Shown one piece after another: positions 1 to 12,842 of a stretch of 64,000 nucleotides of DNA (the first letter of the stretch is position 1; every line of letters starts with the position of its first letter). The notes beneath the pieces are model-generated. The model made no database searches. It had not been told where the DNA came from and saw only the letters and a list, made by a program, of their open reading frames with translations. Both the position numbers and the translations under genes were made by a program. The DNA is from Aspergillus flavus (taxonomy: Eukaryota; Ascomycota; Eurotiomycetes; Eurotiales; Aspergillaceae), in contig NC_092407.1 in assembly GCF_009017415.1 (NCBI RefSeq), positions 2,976,001 to 3,040,000 of the forward strand, in the 5' to 3' direction.

Positions 1-633
1 AATGTCCTGGCCATCTTGATCTGTAGATCTACCTTATATGCATCATAAGCGGCCTGGATCTGCGCCCTCTCCTTTTCCCGGTCTTCACGAGCTTCGCGCT
101 CTCCTTTGACACGATCGGAGGGGCGACGTCCGCCATGCTTTGCACGTTCCTTTTCCTCCTTGATCGACTGTTCGGCGCGCCACCACTCCGCAAACCAGTT
201 AAACCCGACTTGGAAATCGAGATTTAAGGGATTGGGGAGCGGATTGGTTGGGATTGGTCGCTTCCCCGAATCTTGTCCAGGGACGTAACGATCAATATTT
301 GCAACATTCGGGGAATGAGCACGGCGACGCTCATCGCGATCTCGTACGGTGTGCTCACGGGATGCGGTGTAATAGTCATCTCGGGAAGCCCGGCGATCAG
401 AGGGTTCATAACGGTCAATCATAGCAGGCGAGCGGGAACGGCCACGTCCACGACGACGGTCCTGAGATGCTACAGCAACTTTGAGGTTATGCAATGCTAC
501 TTTGAAGTGAGAATTGATCCACTAGCTACTTACTAGGCGATCTGCGTCTATAAGAATCAACTGGCGCCCTAGACGCGTAAGGGTCCCCTTCACGGGCCCT
601 TCCGGGAGACCCATAACCATCATAAGAATCCAT
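1..633 (-). CDS. ARS2/SERRATE-like RNA-processing protein, N-terminal part (runs off left edge)
   Basis: The start codon is at 633-631. Exon 1 is 633-534 and exon 2 runs from 469 past the window edge. The intron 533-470 begins GTAAGT and ends in GTAG, and it joins the frame cleanly. The N-terminal ~90 residues are very rich in Arg, Asp, Ser and Tyr, with repeated DRY motifs (IDRYEP, IDRYVP). An ordered segment follows with Trp and Phe (FNWFAEWWR) and then a long charged helix leading into AAYDAYKVDLQIKMART. A low-complexity Arg-rich N-terminus followed by a Y..YK...Q..... helix is how the N-terminal domain of SERRATE/ARS2 (S. pombe Pir2) begins; members act with the nuclear cap-binding complex in RNA processing and decay. 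That assignment is an inference from a partial sequence. Another RS/RD-rich nuclear RNA-binding protein is possible. The visible part is about 188 residues. Confidence 0.55.
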
Positions 634-2902
634 CTGTCAAAAAAATGAGGAACCACAGGCTGCTGTATTAGAACCTGCAAGTCCAATCTAAGATCACGGC
701 CTAAACAATATGCGACACGGATGCCGATTGATAGGTCGATCTAGAGCAGTCGGGGCAGCCGGAAGGTTCGCAGAGACGTTGGAAACCGTAAACGTAAGCT
801 AAGACCGGAGACCATTAACATTAGAGCAGATCATTTCACTTCACAGGGGTGTCTGGCAGCTTGGACGTTGACGAAGGGTAAAAGAAACGGGATGTGCTGA
901 AAAACGATGAAGCTGGAGCTGAAGCTCGACAAGCGAAAAATGGATGCAGGAAAGTCATTTTCTTTCTCATATAATGACAAGAATTGACCCGAAAAAAACG
1001 AGAGGTAAAAAAAGCAGCGCGCTCGCGAGAGCTGAAGAAAGAGGATAAAGAAAGAGACGGGTGCACAAATTGCAAGAAGCACTGAAGGTCTCGTGGGCCA
1101 ATGAGGGCGCGACGAATAAACCGACGACTTCAGAGTATTGGAGAAAAGATCAGTGAGTGGAGTAGGTGTCAAGGATTGGTCTAAGTTAAGATAAGGTGGT
1201 GTGTCTTGATAGAGAGTAACAAGATTAAGCAGGGAAAGGGGGTTAGATGAGAGACAAGGGCGGTAGTGACTGCAGTGAACACGATAAAAGAGGGCTAAAC
1301 AGGCGACCTACAAGTAGCCTTATGAAGAAGGATGGATGAATGCAATACAACCAGATGCGAACAATCCCTGATCACGTCCAATCCAACGGACTCGAATGGG
1401 GTCAAGATAGCTGAACCGGGGGATAGGGCCGGACAGTTGGGGAGAGGAAGCGGAAAGCTGGGAGCTGAAGGCGAGTGAGGAATGGAATGAGAATGACTAA
1501 TCGCATGAGGCTGGAGAACGAAAAGTTGGAGGACGGGACAGCCGCTCCTAGACCAGAAGAGGTTAGGCGTGTATCGACCGGGATGGATCGATATTTCTTG
1601 CACCCAGGGTAATTGAGATACTATCCCGTCTCTACTATCTACTTATTGTCATCTGGAAAGCCCCTATGTGTATCACAACATATGGTTTCCGTAACTTCAT
1701 CTTCATGGTTCAAGTCTACTTATTCTAATTTGTATTCAGAAGACAGCTACCTGCGCAGTGCCGAGTCATTAACCCAAACACCCAAGCTAGCATTGCCGAG
1801 AAGTATGTCTTGATATTTGTACACGACTAAGGGGAATCATCCGTCAAAAATCAAATGAGAACAATACAAATACCCCACGAAAGGAGGAAAGGAGGAAAAG
1901 AGTAAAGAAAAAACCGCAGAACAATGAAGGGGATCCGAATGAGAACCGACAACGGACACGATGCTCAACCACGTTTAGCTCTTCTTCCTTTTCTCTTCTT
2001 TCCTTTTTTTTTTTTTTTTTTTTTTTTGTGGGGGTGGAGTGTTTAATTCCCATGCCTCCATGATACCATAACCAAATGAAACTCACTGTAGGCAAACAGT
2101 CCACGGCTGTGCTCGAAAGACTCACAGATCGCGTCCCTTGTACGGCACTATTAAGGGACGCCAACCTGCTATACCTTCTTGCTTCGCAGCGAGATTCCTG
2201 GTAGAGTAGTTTTACCAATGTTAGATTCCTCTCTAAGTTCCACCCAGAAGCCCAATAGAGAGGGTTCAAAAGGCGGGGACAAGTCGAGGGAGAAAAGTAA
2301 TGATGATGATTGCAGTGTGCGGGCAATATTTAGTGGCGTTGGAACTAAGCCAACTTCCACGCAACTGCATCATAGTAATATCTGGGCCCACAACTCATCT
2401 TATAATCAACCTTAAGGAACAGGTCGATCAGTCAGAGTAAGGCTGGATTCGGCATATAGCTAAAGGCAAGACGTGTTTGGCATCATAGATCATCCAAGAG
2501 TTTGACCATCTCAAGAATTTGAAATGGTGCAGATAGGAAAAAAGATAAAATAAATAAAAAAACCAAGAAAAACAAGAACAAAAATAAGAGGGCCATCAAA
2601 ACATTCATTCCATACATGCGTTCCCAGTAAAGTAAACATAAGCAGGTTTCTTTGGAAACAATAGGAAACTTCGTACCAACATAACATAACGATATAAACA
2701 GACATAGCACTGGTTGCTGCCAGATAATGGTAGTAGAAACGTGATAGGTGAGTAGTCACACATCGCTCGCTACAAAAGCACACATAAATAAACTCATCCA
2801 TAGAATCATAAGGATGAATAGGTACGAAGAGAAGAAAGAAAATCAAAAGCGGACAAAGACGCGCTAATAATATGAAAAGCAATATTTGCCTCGGCATATT
2901 GT
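634..2902. other. Intergenic: leader of the ARS2-like gene and 3' flank of hapB
   Basis: I see no convincing gene in these 2.3 kb. The minus-strand reading frames at 831-1172 and 1844-2326 have low-complexity composition and no recognisable domain. A TTTTTTTGACAG sequence lies directly before the ARS2-like start codon and could be the 3' end of a leader intron. The stretch includes a polypyrimidine/poly-T tract around 1980-2027. Confidence 0.6.
2004..2027. repeat. Poly-T run of 24 bases
   Basis: An uninterrupted run of T on the + strand follows a CT-rich tract (1978-2003) and is followed by a G-rich stretch. It is simple sequence and is expected to vary in length between isolates. It lies between genes, so no coding effect is expected. 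Confidence 0.9.
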
Positions 2903-4009
2903 TCAACCATCCTCATCGGATGGTTCGGCGGATTCATGTTCGCTCTCCTCAGCGCTCGTGCTCGTTTTTGCAACACTAGTCTTCGCCTTCTTCGCTGAGT
3001 TCGTGTTCTCATCGTTAACATCACTAGATTTTCTTTTCTGTGCCGACGGAGGATTCTCACCGGTCGGCTTGCTATCGACATTCTCTTGTCCACCAGCGTT
3101 ATTCTTCTTCTCCAAGTTAGCGACTTCGTCTGCCGTCAGGAATCGACCACCAGGACCGCGTGGCCGTCGCATGGCATGATTATGACGCGACTCATGCAAA
3201 TATGGCTTACGGCCCTTGGACGTGAGTCGGAGTTGTTCCTCCAATTTTTGCCTAGCAACGCGCCGTTTCAAAATGCGGTGGAATTGCTTTGCATTGACGT
3301 AAAGAGGAGACTCTTCCACGGCGCCAACAGCCATATCTGGGGAAGGTTGGCTTTGTTGCACCGCAGGCTGAGGTGGGGGCGGCATAGGTGGAGGTACTGA
3401 AGGTCGAACAACGTGATTAAGGACCGGCTGAGCAGCTTGAACGTGGGGGCTGCCAACATGGCTCATGCGACGCTGTTGCATCTGTGCATTCTGCTGCATC
3501 TGTACTTGCGAACCCATAGAAGGCATTTGCCCTGGCATCTGCGGTGGCGAGCGTGGATTCCGCTCATTCTTCACCTGTTGCACTCCAGCCATACGTGGCG
3601 AGCCACGAGGCCCTTGCTGCATTTGGCCAGCCATTGAGTCCTGATGCAAAGGGTAGAATTGCCCAGACGCAGCCGCAGTAGCCATAGCCGCCGCCTGTGT
3701 TGGTGAGATGCCGTACGTCTGCGGCATCGCTGTAGTTACCCCATAGGATTGAGGAAAGTTCATCTGCTGGTGTACTGAACCCGGCGCATTCTGTGCCTGT
3801 TGGTAATGAGACTGCGATGGGACAATGGGAGATGCTTGATGCGTAGGATGGGCTTGCTGCATGTGTGCCTGGGGATTGGTGGGAGAGGTCATCGAACCCA
3901 CCGTTGAACCTGGGTTCTGGGGTGCGGTCTGATACGGGGCAGCGATGTGGGAGGGGGCATGTGGGTGTTGGCCATGAGGCTGTTGATATTGTGGAGGATA
4001 TTCCATCAT
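2903..4009 (-). CDS. hapB: CCAAT-binding complex subunit HapB (NF-YA type)
   Basis: A 368-residue protein in one open exon. HapB is the DNA-contacting NF-YA subunit that joins the HapC/HapE histone-fold dimer to bind CCAAT in fungal promoters; with HapX the complex also controls iron genes. Residues 1-230 are Gln/Pro/Met/His-rich and disordered. The conserved core is at about 234-292: a subunit-association helix ([17 protein letters not shown]) and a DNA-binding part ([23 protein letters not shown]), both complete. A bipartite basic patch at 325-343 (KRK...KKAK) fits the C-terminal nuclear localisation signal through which HapB carries HapC/HapE into the nucleus in A. nidulans. The C-terminus is acidic. 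Two adjacent ATGs begin the frame and an in-frame TGA lies about 66 bases upstream, so the start is well bounded unless a leader intron adds coding sequence. Three CCAAT boxes lie just upstream. Confidence 0.96.
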   Translation of the reverse strand: MMEYPPQYQQPHGQHPHAPSHIAAPYQTAPQNPGSTVGSMTSPTNPQAHMQQAHPTHQASPIVPSQSHYQQAQNAPGSVHQQMNFPQSYGVTTAMPQTYGISPTQAAAMATAAASGQFYPLHQDSMAGQMQQGPRGSPRMAGVQQVKNERNPRSPPQMPGQMPSMGSQVQMQQNAQMQQRRMSHVGSPHVQAAQPVLNHVVRPSVPPPMPPPPQPAVQQSQPSPDMAVGAVEESPLYVNAKQFHRILKRRVARQKLEEQLRLTSKGRKPYLHESRHNHAMRRPRGPGGRFLTADEVANLEKKNNAGGQENVDSKPTGENPPSAQKRKSSDVNDENTNSAKKAKTSVAKTSTSAEESEHESAEPSDEDG

Positions 4010-4039
4010 GGAGTCGCGACGGCGCTTTCCGTCACGCTT

Positions 4040-4123
4040 CCAATGAGTCCCGTGGTTGGACCGATGCAGATGTCAGGCACCAAGTATCTAGAACCAATGA
4101 CAAGGACGGCTGTGAGCAATTGG
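4040..4123. promoter_or_regulatory. Cluster of three CCAAT boxes upstream of hapB
   Basis: CCAATGA occurs on the + strand at 4040-4046 and again at 4094-4100, and CCAAT occurs on the - strand at 4123-4119. They lie 31 to 114 bases upstream of the hapB start codon. The HapB-containing complex of A. nidulans represses its own hapB gene through a CCAAT box, so these are candidate autoregulatory sites. They may fall in the transcribed leader; the start of transcription cannot be read from the sequence. Confidence 0.6.
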
Positions 4124-7100
4124 TGGATATACGCCACTTATTTGGAATAAGGTAGAAGAGATGATAGGATGTGGAAGCGCTGTTGCACTCGAGAGATATC
4201 ACGGTCGCGCACAAGAGGGACAGCCGCGGAGAGTAGCTGCTCTTTGCAAGTGATGATTCGACGAGTTAAATGCGAAAGTCTGCAGGCGCTCACTAAATGT
4301 TAGCACGGAGCGCAGCGCTGACCGGTCACTGGGTCTTCCAGTGGGGTTGGATGGGGACAAGGCGCTTGCACCAGGGCGCTTACCTGGGGTTCTGTTTTGC
4401 CGATACAGAGTTAAACTATCGGCGAGAAAAAAAAATACTTCACCCAAACTCAACGCCTGTTTGCCGAAATAACTTCGAACAATTTCTGGAGACGAGGAGT
4501 CTTTTGTGCGAATCCTTTTTACGTTCACCTCAGGGTGTAACGTGGTTGGGCTCTAATGCAGCCGACCAGGGTGCCCTCGGCAGTATGTCGCACTTGATGC
4601 GTTGTCAGACGAAATGCGATGCTCTTGCTAATGACGCACGATCGTCTATCGCCAGCACGAGGCAAATAAGGGAGGGGCAGAAGCAGGGAAAGAAATAAAA
4701 AATAATAAAAGATGCTACGCAGAGTTTGAGGCGACAACTGGCAGACTACCTTCCGTAATATGATTCTGATCCTTGTTCGATCAGGCTCCTCGGCCACGTC
4801 CGTATTAGGCGGGGCTGAAACAGAAGATAGCGATATGAGGCGGTGCTACCAGCGTGGCCTAGCAAAGTTTTGCGCCAGGTGGATGAGGCTATCCTGGCTC
4901 CCGGTCCCCGCGACTATATGCGACTCAAGAAAGGACAGATACCAGAACAGGCCTAAAAGATGGTCTGCACAACTAGATCAGACTACAGAAAACTATCAGC
5001 ATTCATTTTCTCCACCAACTAAAACTTTCAGCTGCTGATTTGTGCGCTGTCATAGCAGGGAATCTGGGCAAGTGGTGGGGGAGGGGAAGGTGATATCGTG
5101 GCGGTTTAGTCTATTCAGGGCCGAAGGATGTATGCGTTGGCAAGCGGGAAGTATGATGCAGCCGGCAACATACCTTGTCAAGATGCGACGCAATCACGAC
5201 TGGGTGCAAGGAAAGCGGGTGATTTCGCGCGCGCGTAAACAAACGGCCCTAAACAATTCGAAAACTGATTTTCCAGTTTGCGATGTGAAAGGGCCACCGC
5301 GTCTATGGAGAGGACTGGGGTCGTCAGAATACTGTGCACAAAACAAAGTAAATAGAGTGCCGACGCGTGTTGATTGGACCATCATGGGGTGGGGAATATG
5401 GGATCATAATAGAAGCAGAACGCGACGACGACAAACATGCGTAGTCAAAAAAGCATAAGGTAGCATAGAACCCCGGGGGAATCGTAGAATGGAATATACT
5501 TTGAATACATGCGACATTGCTGTCGGGTCATTGTTTTGCTTTGCAGATGGGTAGGTAACAAGGTAGATAACGAGGTAAAAACGGTCGCGATTTGCAGGCC
5601 ATTATTGAGGTGAAGGGCAATAAACAACACGGGTCACATTGACAGGCTATTGATTACCTGAGCGGCAGAAGAGTATCCCTATACCAAGTGATGAGGCAAA
5701 AGGGACGCGATGGGACTTGACCACAACCTCCAGTCATGGGAGGTTCTGGGAGGGATGATGATTCGTGGGGTGAAGAGAGCGCGACCTTTACCAACAAGAC
5801 GGCGGGCAACACAAAGCTGATTCCGCGCCGCGAGTGTGGGCTGCCGCTGATGTCAGTCCGGTCCGGATTGATCCGTGAACGGCCCAACAAGAAGTGAACC
5901 AGGTTTTCAGTTCTGGGTAAGCGCGCGTTGTTGTAGGGGAGACAAAGCAGTATGGGGAAACAGTCGCAGGCGGATGCAAAGCAATATGATTCGTGGAGTA
6001 CAAAAGACAATGGTGTAAATAATGGAGGATGGAAGGCCAACAACGAGGGGGAAGAATGGGCGCGCGGTAGTTGGAGAATACAACAGGCGCAAAAAGTGAT
6101 GGGATTTGTCGGAGTTGGCCTCGGGAAGAGAGACAGTGTAATGGGATTGGGTGCAGACCAGAATAAGGTGCTCAAATCATAAAGCAGGATCAAGCATGAA
6201 AATGATAAGATAAAACAAAATGGAGTCAAGTCAAAACAAAACCACACGACGTTGAGCAAGGGGCAAGCAATATTCCACGTACCTACGGACGATGATTCGA
6301 CCACAACCGTGGAAATTTCGAAATGAGAATGATCGGGAGTGATCAATCACGAGGAGAAAAGAGATGGGGGGTGGGCAAGAAAACAACGATTGGGTTGGAC
6401 GAAAGGATCAGTGATCAGAAGCCAACCCCAGCGTGAACGAGTAGGAAAAAAAGAAAATGGCAGATGGCCAATGGGTTTTGTGCGGCCAGTTAAGTTGATG
6501 ACTGGAGGGCACGCAGGGACTGGAGATGACTGGATGACCAACGAGAAGAAGCAGAGAGAGAAAGCCGCAGCGACGAGAAGGGGCGAGCGATGGGGCATTT
6601 GTACCGGACGCGTTCACTGACGAGCTGACTGGCTCGGCGGCTCGTTTAGCGGTCGAGGCGGCGAGGCAATCAGACCAACCGACTGATTCATAGGTGGCCC
6701 CGTACGGTTCCGTATTGTCACCGTGCTTGGCCCCACTTTTCTTTGATCTGGTTTATGTAAGATAGTAGAAAGTTATAGTTAGAATCCATGATTGTGCATG
6801 TAAATATTGATATTCTAATATTTCATAAAACATTCACTGAATGCCACCACAGTATCTTTTTTACTAAAGATTGGTCTTTCCGCTAAGATACATGCAGCAA
6901 TAAAACTGAATCAAGGTAACTTTTGTTTTTATCCTAGTTTTCTTTTTTTATTTTGTTAACCCTCTCTCTTTTATGACTTTCTTGTATGCCGGTGTAAATC
7001 CGGCCATCCCGAAGTTCTGTGACGCACATCATGTGCAACCCAGAGCCGGCGAATCGCCCTCGGGATTTAACCCTGTCAGTGACAAGCCTACCAGCCACCC

Positions 7101-8191
7101 TCATTGGTTTCCAAGGAACGTCGGTCCGTTTTTACGAATTATGCATTAGCACGCTGACAGAAGGATTACTAGTTCTACTAGTACTTAGTCTTAGGTGGCT
7201 TCAAATAACAAGTCACAAAAGGGAAAAATTATTTTGGTAGCGGTTGGAGGAGTTACTAGGATTTCATAGCAAGAACTCCTACACACGCAACAACATCTGT
7301 TATAGACGATGCCTTATTCCCACCTGCAAGCGTTAATTTCGAACCATGCTCGATATTCATATAGACTCACCCTCAGTCACAGTGGTCTCCTACATTTTCA
7401 TTACAGGACGTCGGCGGATCTCGTGAGAACCTGGAGCTTCGGCTACATTTCTGGATTAGGAAAGACACTCGGGCAATAGGACTTGGACAGTAGCCCGCGT
7501 ATCAGCAATGCAGATACTATCACTTGTCACTGAGCAGTAACATCATGTTAGAATGCATGGTCATAGAATAACTATACAATGATGGGTATAGAGGCAGACT
7601 CAAAGTCATCCGGGACCTCCATGAAGAGATGCGGTTCTGGATATCCATCGATTCTTACCCAACCCCAATAAGAGATAGACCATGAAAGACTCAGGATAAG
7701 GTGTTTTGATTGGTTTCTACTCCGTAGCCTGCCCTGCATTGACCCCTGTAGATGGTAATCTGAGGATACGCGGGAGACAAAAGCTCATCCGAACAGATGG
7801 TATAGGAAGCGCCTCAAAAATACTATCTTATAATGAAAATAAATAATTCTAGAAATTATTGAATTAAACAAATAAATAGAGGATACCTGGGAACAGGATC
7901 CTTTAATATATTCGTCTTGGACTTTTGTTCACCTAGGCTAATATTTTCAAATTTTACAGTAATTTTGAAATGGTCGCCCTTTCCCTTTGATTTGATCGGG
8001 CCTAGTTATCCTTTCATGCGGGATGCCAATATCGTGTTGATACAATGGACGGATCAAATTTACTTGAAATGATTGCTATGACCTGGTTACGCTAGAGCTT
8101 TACAGAGTACCTACTGTGTGGAATGTATCTGGGGCTTCGCACATCTACCAGGAATATCTACTGTAGGTAAAGCAGCTTGAGTGCGGATCTG

Positions 8192-8210
8192 TCCCACACC
8201 ACGTGTGGGA
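8192..8210. repeat. 8-bp perfect inverted repeat with CACGTG at its centre
   Basis: The arms TCCCACAC and GTGTGGGA are separated by CAC, so a CACGTG E-box straddles the centre. It lies in the gene-free interval. It could be a bHLH (Cbf1/Pho4-type) site or a hairpin, or chance. Confidence 0.5.
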
Positions 8211-11200
8211 ACTTAACCACTCGACGAAGTATGCACGGGATTCGATGTCAGGTTCGGGGCAATTTGTCTGGTGGAGAAAAGTATTTGTATTATCTATATT
8301 GAAATACGGAAAAAGTCTCGAGCACGCTTCTCCTCCAAGAGTTCCTTCTATCATGACAAGTCTGTACATATACATGATTAATGCGGCCTTATACATTACA
8401 GTACATATCTTACTAGAATAGTATACAATGTATCCATGCCACCTCTTATGAGCTGGGGGTTTGTGTGTGGGTGTGGTTCTGGTAGCCTGTATAAATACAC
8501 TTCATACAATACGTGGTATGTATGTATGTACATACTATACGGATATGTTCATGATAAAGCTCTGGCCATCTGACGTCAAACGTACTCAAATTTCGGAGCA
8601 CACCGCTTTTCAACAGCTCAAAGTTGCGGGGCACAAAAAGTCTGTAATTTCACTGTATTTATGGGAGTGCTTTGATTTTCTTCGAAAATAACTGTAATTG
8701 GATCGGTAATGACTCAGCCTGAAAAAAGTCCTTCGTTAATCATGGAAGCAGAGAGTACTCGCAGTCTCAGGGCCGATTGAGTCTGGCCTAAGCTTCAGAG
8801 CACGGTAGGTCGTTTCTCCACGTTGACATCAGTCTTCAAATTTTTGGCCTAAATATAACCTTAGGCCAACCGTGCATCACATCCTCATGTCGATCCCTGC
8901 TAGTATTGGTCATTTTTGTTTGGGCTCATTTACCGCTCGTTCATCTCTATCTCCTCCCCTTCTATTCGGCAGAAATTAGCACATTTTTTCAATCTAGAAA
9001 TATATTGCTCGCGAGTTCAACTTCCTAGTCATTGCATCTTCTTCCTTGTCCTGGTATTCGACAAAGAGGCATCCGTTACTCGTGACTTTTACCAGATCTG
9101 CCAATCTGTATTGATGTCAATGTGCAACACGATTCATGCTTGCAAGGCAAAATTGTATATACTGTATTTGTTTAAAAGGGTTTTTCGGAGGTTGTACAGC
9201 CAATCAAGAATTGCCCCGCCAAGGGTATAACACAGGATCCTGGTCAACAATCCCGGCAGATATCGAGAAACGTACCAAGCTTCTAACGGGTCATATCCGT
9301 GTGATATATTCCGAAGTCTGAATCCCTTTGACCCGGCGACGAGTGCCTGTCACCTTCCGTATGTTTGTCCATTCGGTGCAGTTCATGTGGCCTGCTAGAT
9401 AGGAAATTCCAAAGCCCGCATGGAGGTCATATTGAAGCATGTCAAGAAAGCAGAAAAGGCATGTATTCCCGAACTAAAGAAGTTTCGTCTGCAGGAAAAA
9501 TCCAGGATTATACCCTTGTTTCATAGAGGATTTACGAGTAATCGTTCTTGTCTGGACGAGCGGTATAAATTCCTGAGTATTTTCTGGCAATGACAAGCGC
9601 GAGCTTAACTCGAGCTTACACCTCAGATATGTTCCATGCTACAGTCTCTCAGGTATTACAGAGAAACCCGGGTGCTAGCATCCTAATACTAGATTCAATC
9701 AGTTGCAGAAGAGACATAAACAAGGTAAGAAGCAGATGCATAAGCCTCGCAGCCTGGACTGTTGGAAGCCATTGCCAAATGCGGGGATTCAACATGGCAG
9801 TCATGCCATGATCTTACATTCTGCGCTGTAGTTTTTCAGGTACAAGGGAATACTGTAGGTATTGTTTGACGTGGCTCGATTTGTTTCACAGGTTACTATT
9901 ATTACAGGTGATATTAACTGTGCACAAACTTGACTTGCGCTCACTTGTACATCGGATGCTACTAGTCAACAGAAAGATGCTACTGTGATGCCATTACGCC
10001 ATTTGGGCTGGGGGGGCAATGCAACACCTCCTGACTATCGCAAGGGGCTGGTGGAATGAGCAGGCAGATCTTGTCCCGAGCGCGGGCCCAATAAGAAGTC
10101 ATGTAGGCCTTTTCACACATTTACACGATGGTACCCAGTGTGATGCTGACGTTAGAACCGATCTATTGGCTATAAAAGTTGAGGTTGAGCACTTCTTGCC
10201 GCTCCATGCCATCTTCACGGCCATTCTTTAATCTTGCACTTGTCACTATCACATTTCAAGGGTCTGCTGGCGAATTCAGACCGACTTTAAGCCATAATTC
10301 TCCGGCAGGGGGCCATCCACGGCACTTTTAGAGCTCAGGATTTATTTAATTTCTTCTCGGTGGAGGTATTATCATCGGCAAATGCCTATAGTCTGCATCT
10401 TAGAGAAAAGGTGCCCTTCTAGTGAGGTAGAAGAGACAGGGCATAGATTTGATCTAAGATTAGAAACTAACTTCCTCCTTGACTCTTTTCACTTACTTCT
10501 TGCATCGTTCCATGCGAAATGTACATGTAGGGAGGGTACAGCTGTTTTGTTGTACATTCGGTGTATGACAAAACAATGGTGAGGTAGCAGTAAAGTAAAA
10601 GGCTTGATGAGCCGATGTATACACCATCAGGGTGACCATCCTTCGTGGGATAAAGAACACATACCTATTCCACTAAGCAGGTCTTACCTCATTTTACTTT
10701 TATTTATTTTAAATTTTTCTTTCCGCACACGATTCCACTTTTCTACTACTTGTAGCACAGCAGATTGGGCATCCAGGCACCAATGCCATTACATACTGTG
10801 TGAATACTAGTATCCTTACCTAGAAACAATTTAAGAACTATTGGGCCGACTGTGGTCTTTAGTATCAGGCTGCCATCAATCGTTGTTCACCGCTTGATAC
10901 ATGTTTCATTCTTATAGGTCCACAAGATAATGGTCCACAGCAGAGGAGCCAGTTGTACATGCAGTAGATTTAAGAACTAAATTAGTTACGTGTACGGACA
11001 CATAGACTTTCCCGTCAGAGGTTCTGGTAGATATATGTATTGCTACAGATAAACAAGCTCGAGATATGTATGAGAACTAAGCATGTACTTTCAGATTCAT
11101 CTAACACCTCACAATTTGTGTCCTCTACAACACATGGGAAAGCGGCTATACTAGTGCTCTGGTATGAAGTGGAAAACATATAACAATAATTACCCATAAT

Positions 11201-12842
11201 GATTTTCTATCACTTGGATACATCAGCCCAAAAACTGTAGTTTGGGTCTATGCCCAAGCAACATCTCGCATGGTAATCGAGTGGTGTGTGTGTATATCAC
11301 AGGAAACCAAAACTAATAATCTAAACTACTAATATATTGAAAAGTTAATAGTCAATTTATTTGATCCCATGTGATTATTCTTAGGCAGCGAAATATGATA
11401 GATAATGCGTTTTTCAGCGCGATGGAAAGCAATTGCGTAGACCAAATGCGGGGTGTTCTGTATCTCTTGATGCCTTAGATGCCTCAGACCCTAATTGCGA
11501 CCAGTATGAGGACTTAAACTTGTGTTTTTCCTCTCATTCTATCCCTCAAATCTTCTACATACTCTTCCTATTAAAGATTCGAGCCTAAGGTGAAGGTTAG
11601 AGAGAAGGAGGGGGATAGAACCACTCGCTTAGTTTTCCTGAATCTCGGATGATTGCTCTCTGGAAAATCAATATGTAGTAGCCGGATTAAACTATGTGCA
11701 TTTCTGGTGAAGATGTTGGCTGTATATTAACACGATCACTCTAGGCGTACGTCCGATCGTTGCTCCCTATTCATTTCGAGCACGCTGGCTTGCTCTTATG
11801 GTATGGGATATTTGTCTTTGTATAAGGCTTAACCGTGTTCTAGTATAATTATACGTTATCATTCACTCATGGATCGGTGAATATATAGTAGAAGCTACGA
11901 AGTCTATTTTCTATACAAGTAAGCAAGAGCATTTCACATGGGCCTGTGGATGAAGTAGTTATGTTAGAGAATCAATACAACAGAAAGGAAAATAGGAAAA
12001 GAATACAAAGCGATAATTGTGTCTCTATTCGCAAATTTATAAATAGAACAGAAAGGTCGGGGACTGGAGGAAGCTGAAGTATGGAGAAAAGATGGAGAAA
12101 CAATGGGTGTTTCATGGATATATAGTATGCTGGAGGATGAATCGGGAACTAATGAGGATTGAAGCTATAATGTGCCTGCATACCAGTGCACGTCATATAC
12201 AGGAATCATCGATTTGCTTGGGATATCTGTTCCGATTTAAATAGCACAATAAGAACGGAGTACATTTCAAAGATCACTTTTAGTTCCTAGGAATGATGGA
12301 TGATTGGAAGCGGATCCCATGGGGCGCTTATCTAATCCACCCGCCCTTTCGTCTTCCTGCGGCTTTTCCGTGCCTGCGAAGGGGGAGCGAGTCGGCTAGA
12401 CCTTCAATCGACCTATCCTTGTCGTACAATCTTTGCATAATTTTCTTGACCTTCCTCCCAGAGATCCTCTATCGACGTCAGTCGCACGCTTGGTTACCCT
12501 CAAACGTACGAGGCTCAGTGTTATCGCAATATTTGCCCCTGAGACGCGCCGGAGCTTCCCAGAGACACATGTATTGTACATGACGTCTTTGTTGACACCA
12601 ACATCAAGTTTCTATGTCCACGAAGTGAAACCGGGAAAGGCACACAACACATCCAGGGTAGTGTAGCGAACGTGGGAATATCCAGGCTGCGATCTTCTAT
12701 CGGGCGGCGCTCCTCGAGGCGTTCGCGACTCGTGTTTGATTGCTTTCGCTTGCGCTACCTTTCTTCTTTTTTCTCCTCCAAGGAACAACGCTCTAGCAGG
12801 AGGTAGAATAACTGTCCCCGAGTGCATGGGGGATTGGTCATA

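Larger units (their letters stand above)
4010..12842. other. Gene-free divergent interval between hapB and uncA (8.8 kb)
   Basis: No reading frame here has a recognisable domain, a codon pattern like the flanking genes, or plausible splice sites linking it to others. The first ~2.7 kb (to about 6700) is of mixed composition with many short frames. From about 6700 to 12250 it is AT-richer, with runs of A/T, short TGTATGTATGTACATAC-like repeats near 8518, and stops in all frames. I found no tRNA B-box with matching stems, no 5S-like sequence, and no transposase or reverse transcriptase motif. It must hold the promoters and leaders of both flanking genes; the rest could be noncoding transcription units or decayed sequence. 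Confidence 0.6.

Noticed and set aside
1844..2326. 160-codon minus-strand frame across the poly-T tract
   Set aside because: It contains a polylysine run from the homopolymer, has no recognisable domain, and its ends are implausible.
5654..6346. 230-codon minus-strand frame upstream of hapB
   Set aside because: Starts with a non-ATG codon, has hydrophobic low-complexity composition without a domain, and lies in a CT/GA-skewed region.
7321..7370. GGTTCGAA on the minus strand as a possible tRNA B box
   Set aside because: Flanking bases do not form a T stem and no acceptor stem is found.
6700..12250. Possible transposon relic in the AT-rich interval
   Set aside because: No terminal repeats, target duplication, transposase or reverse transcriptase motif could be seen; only the composition is suggestive.
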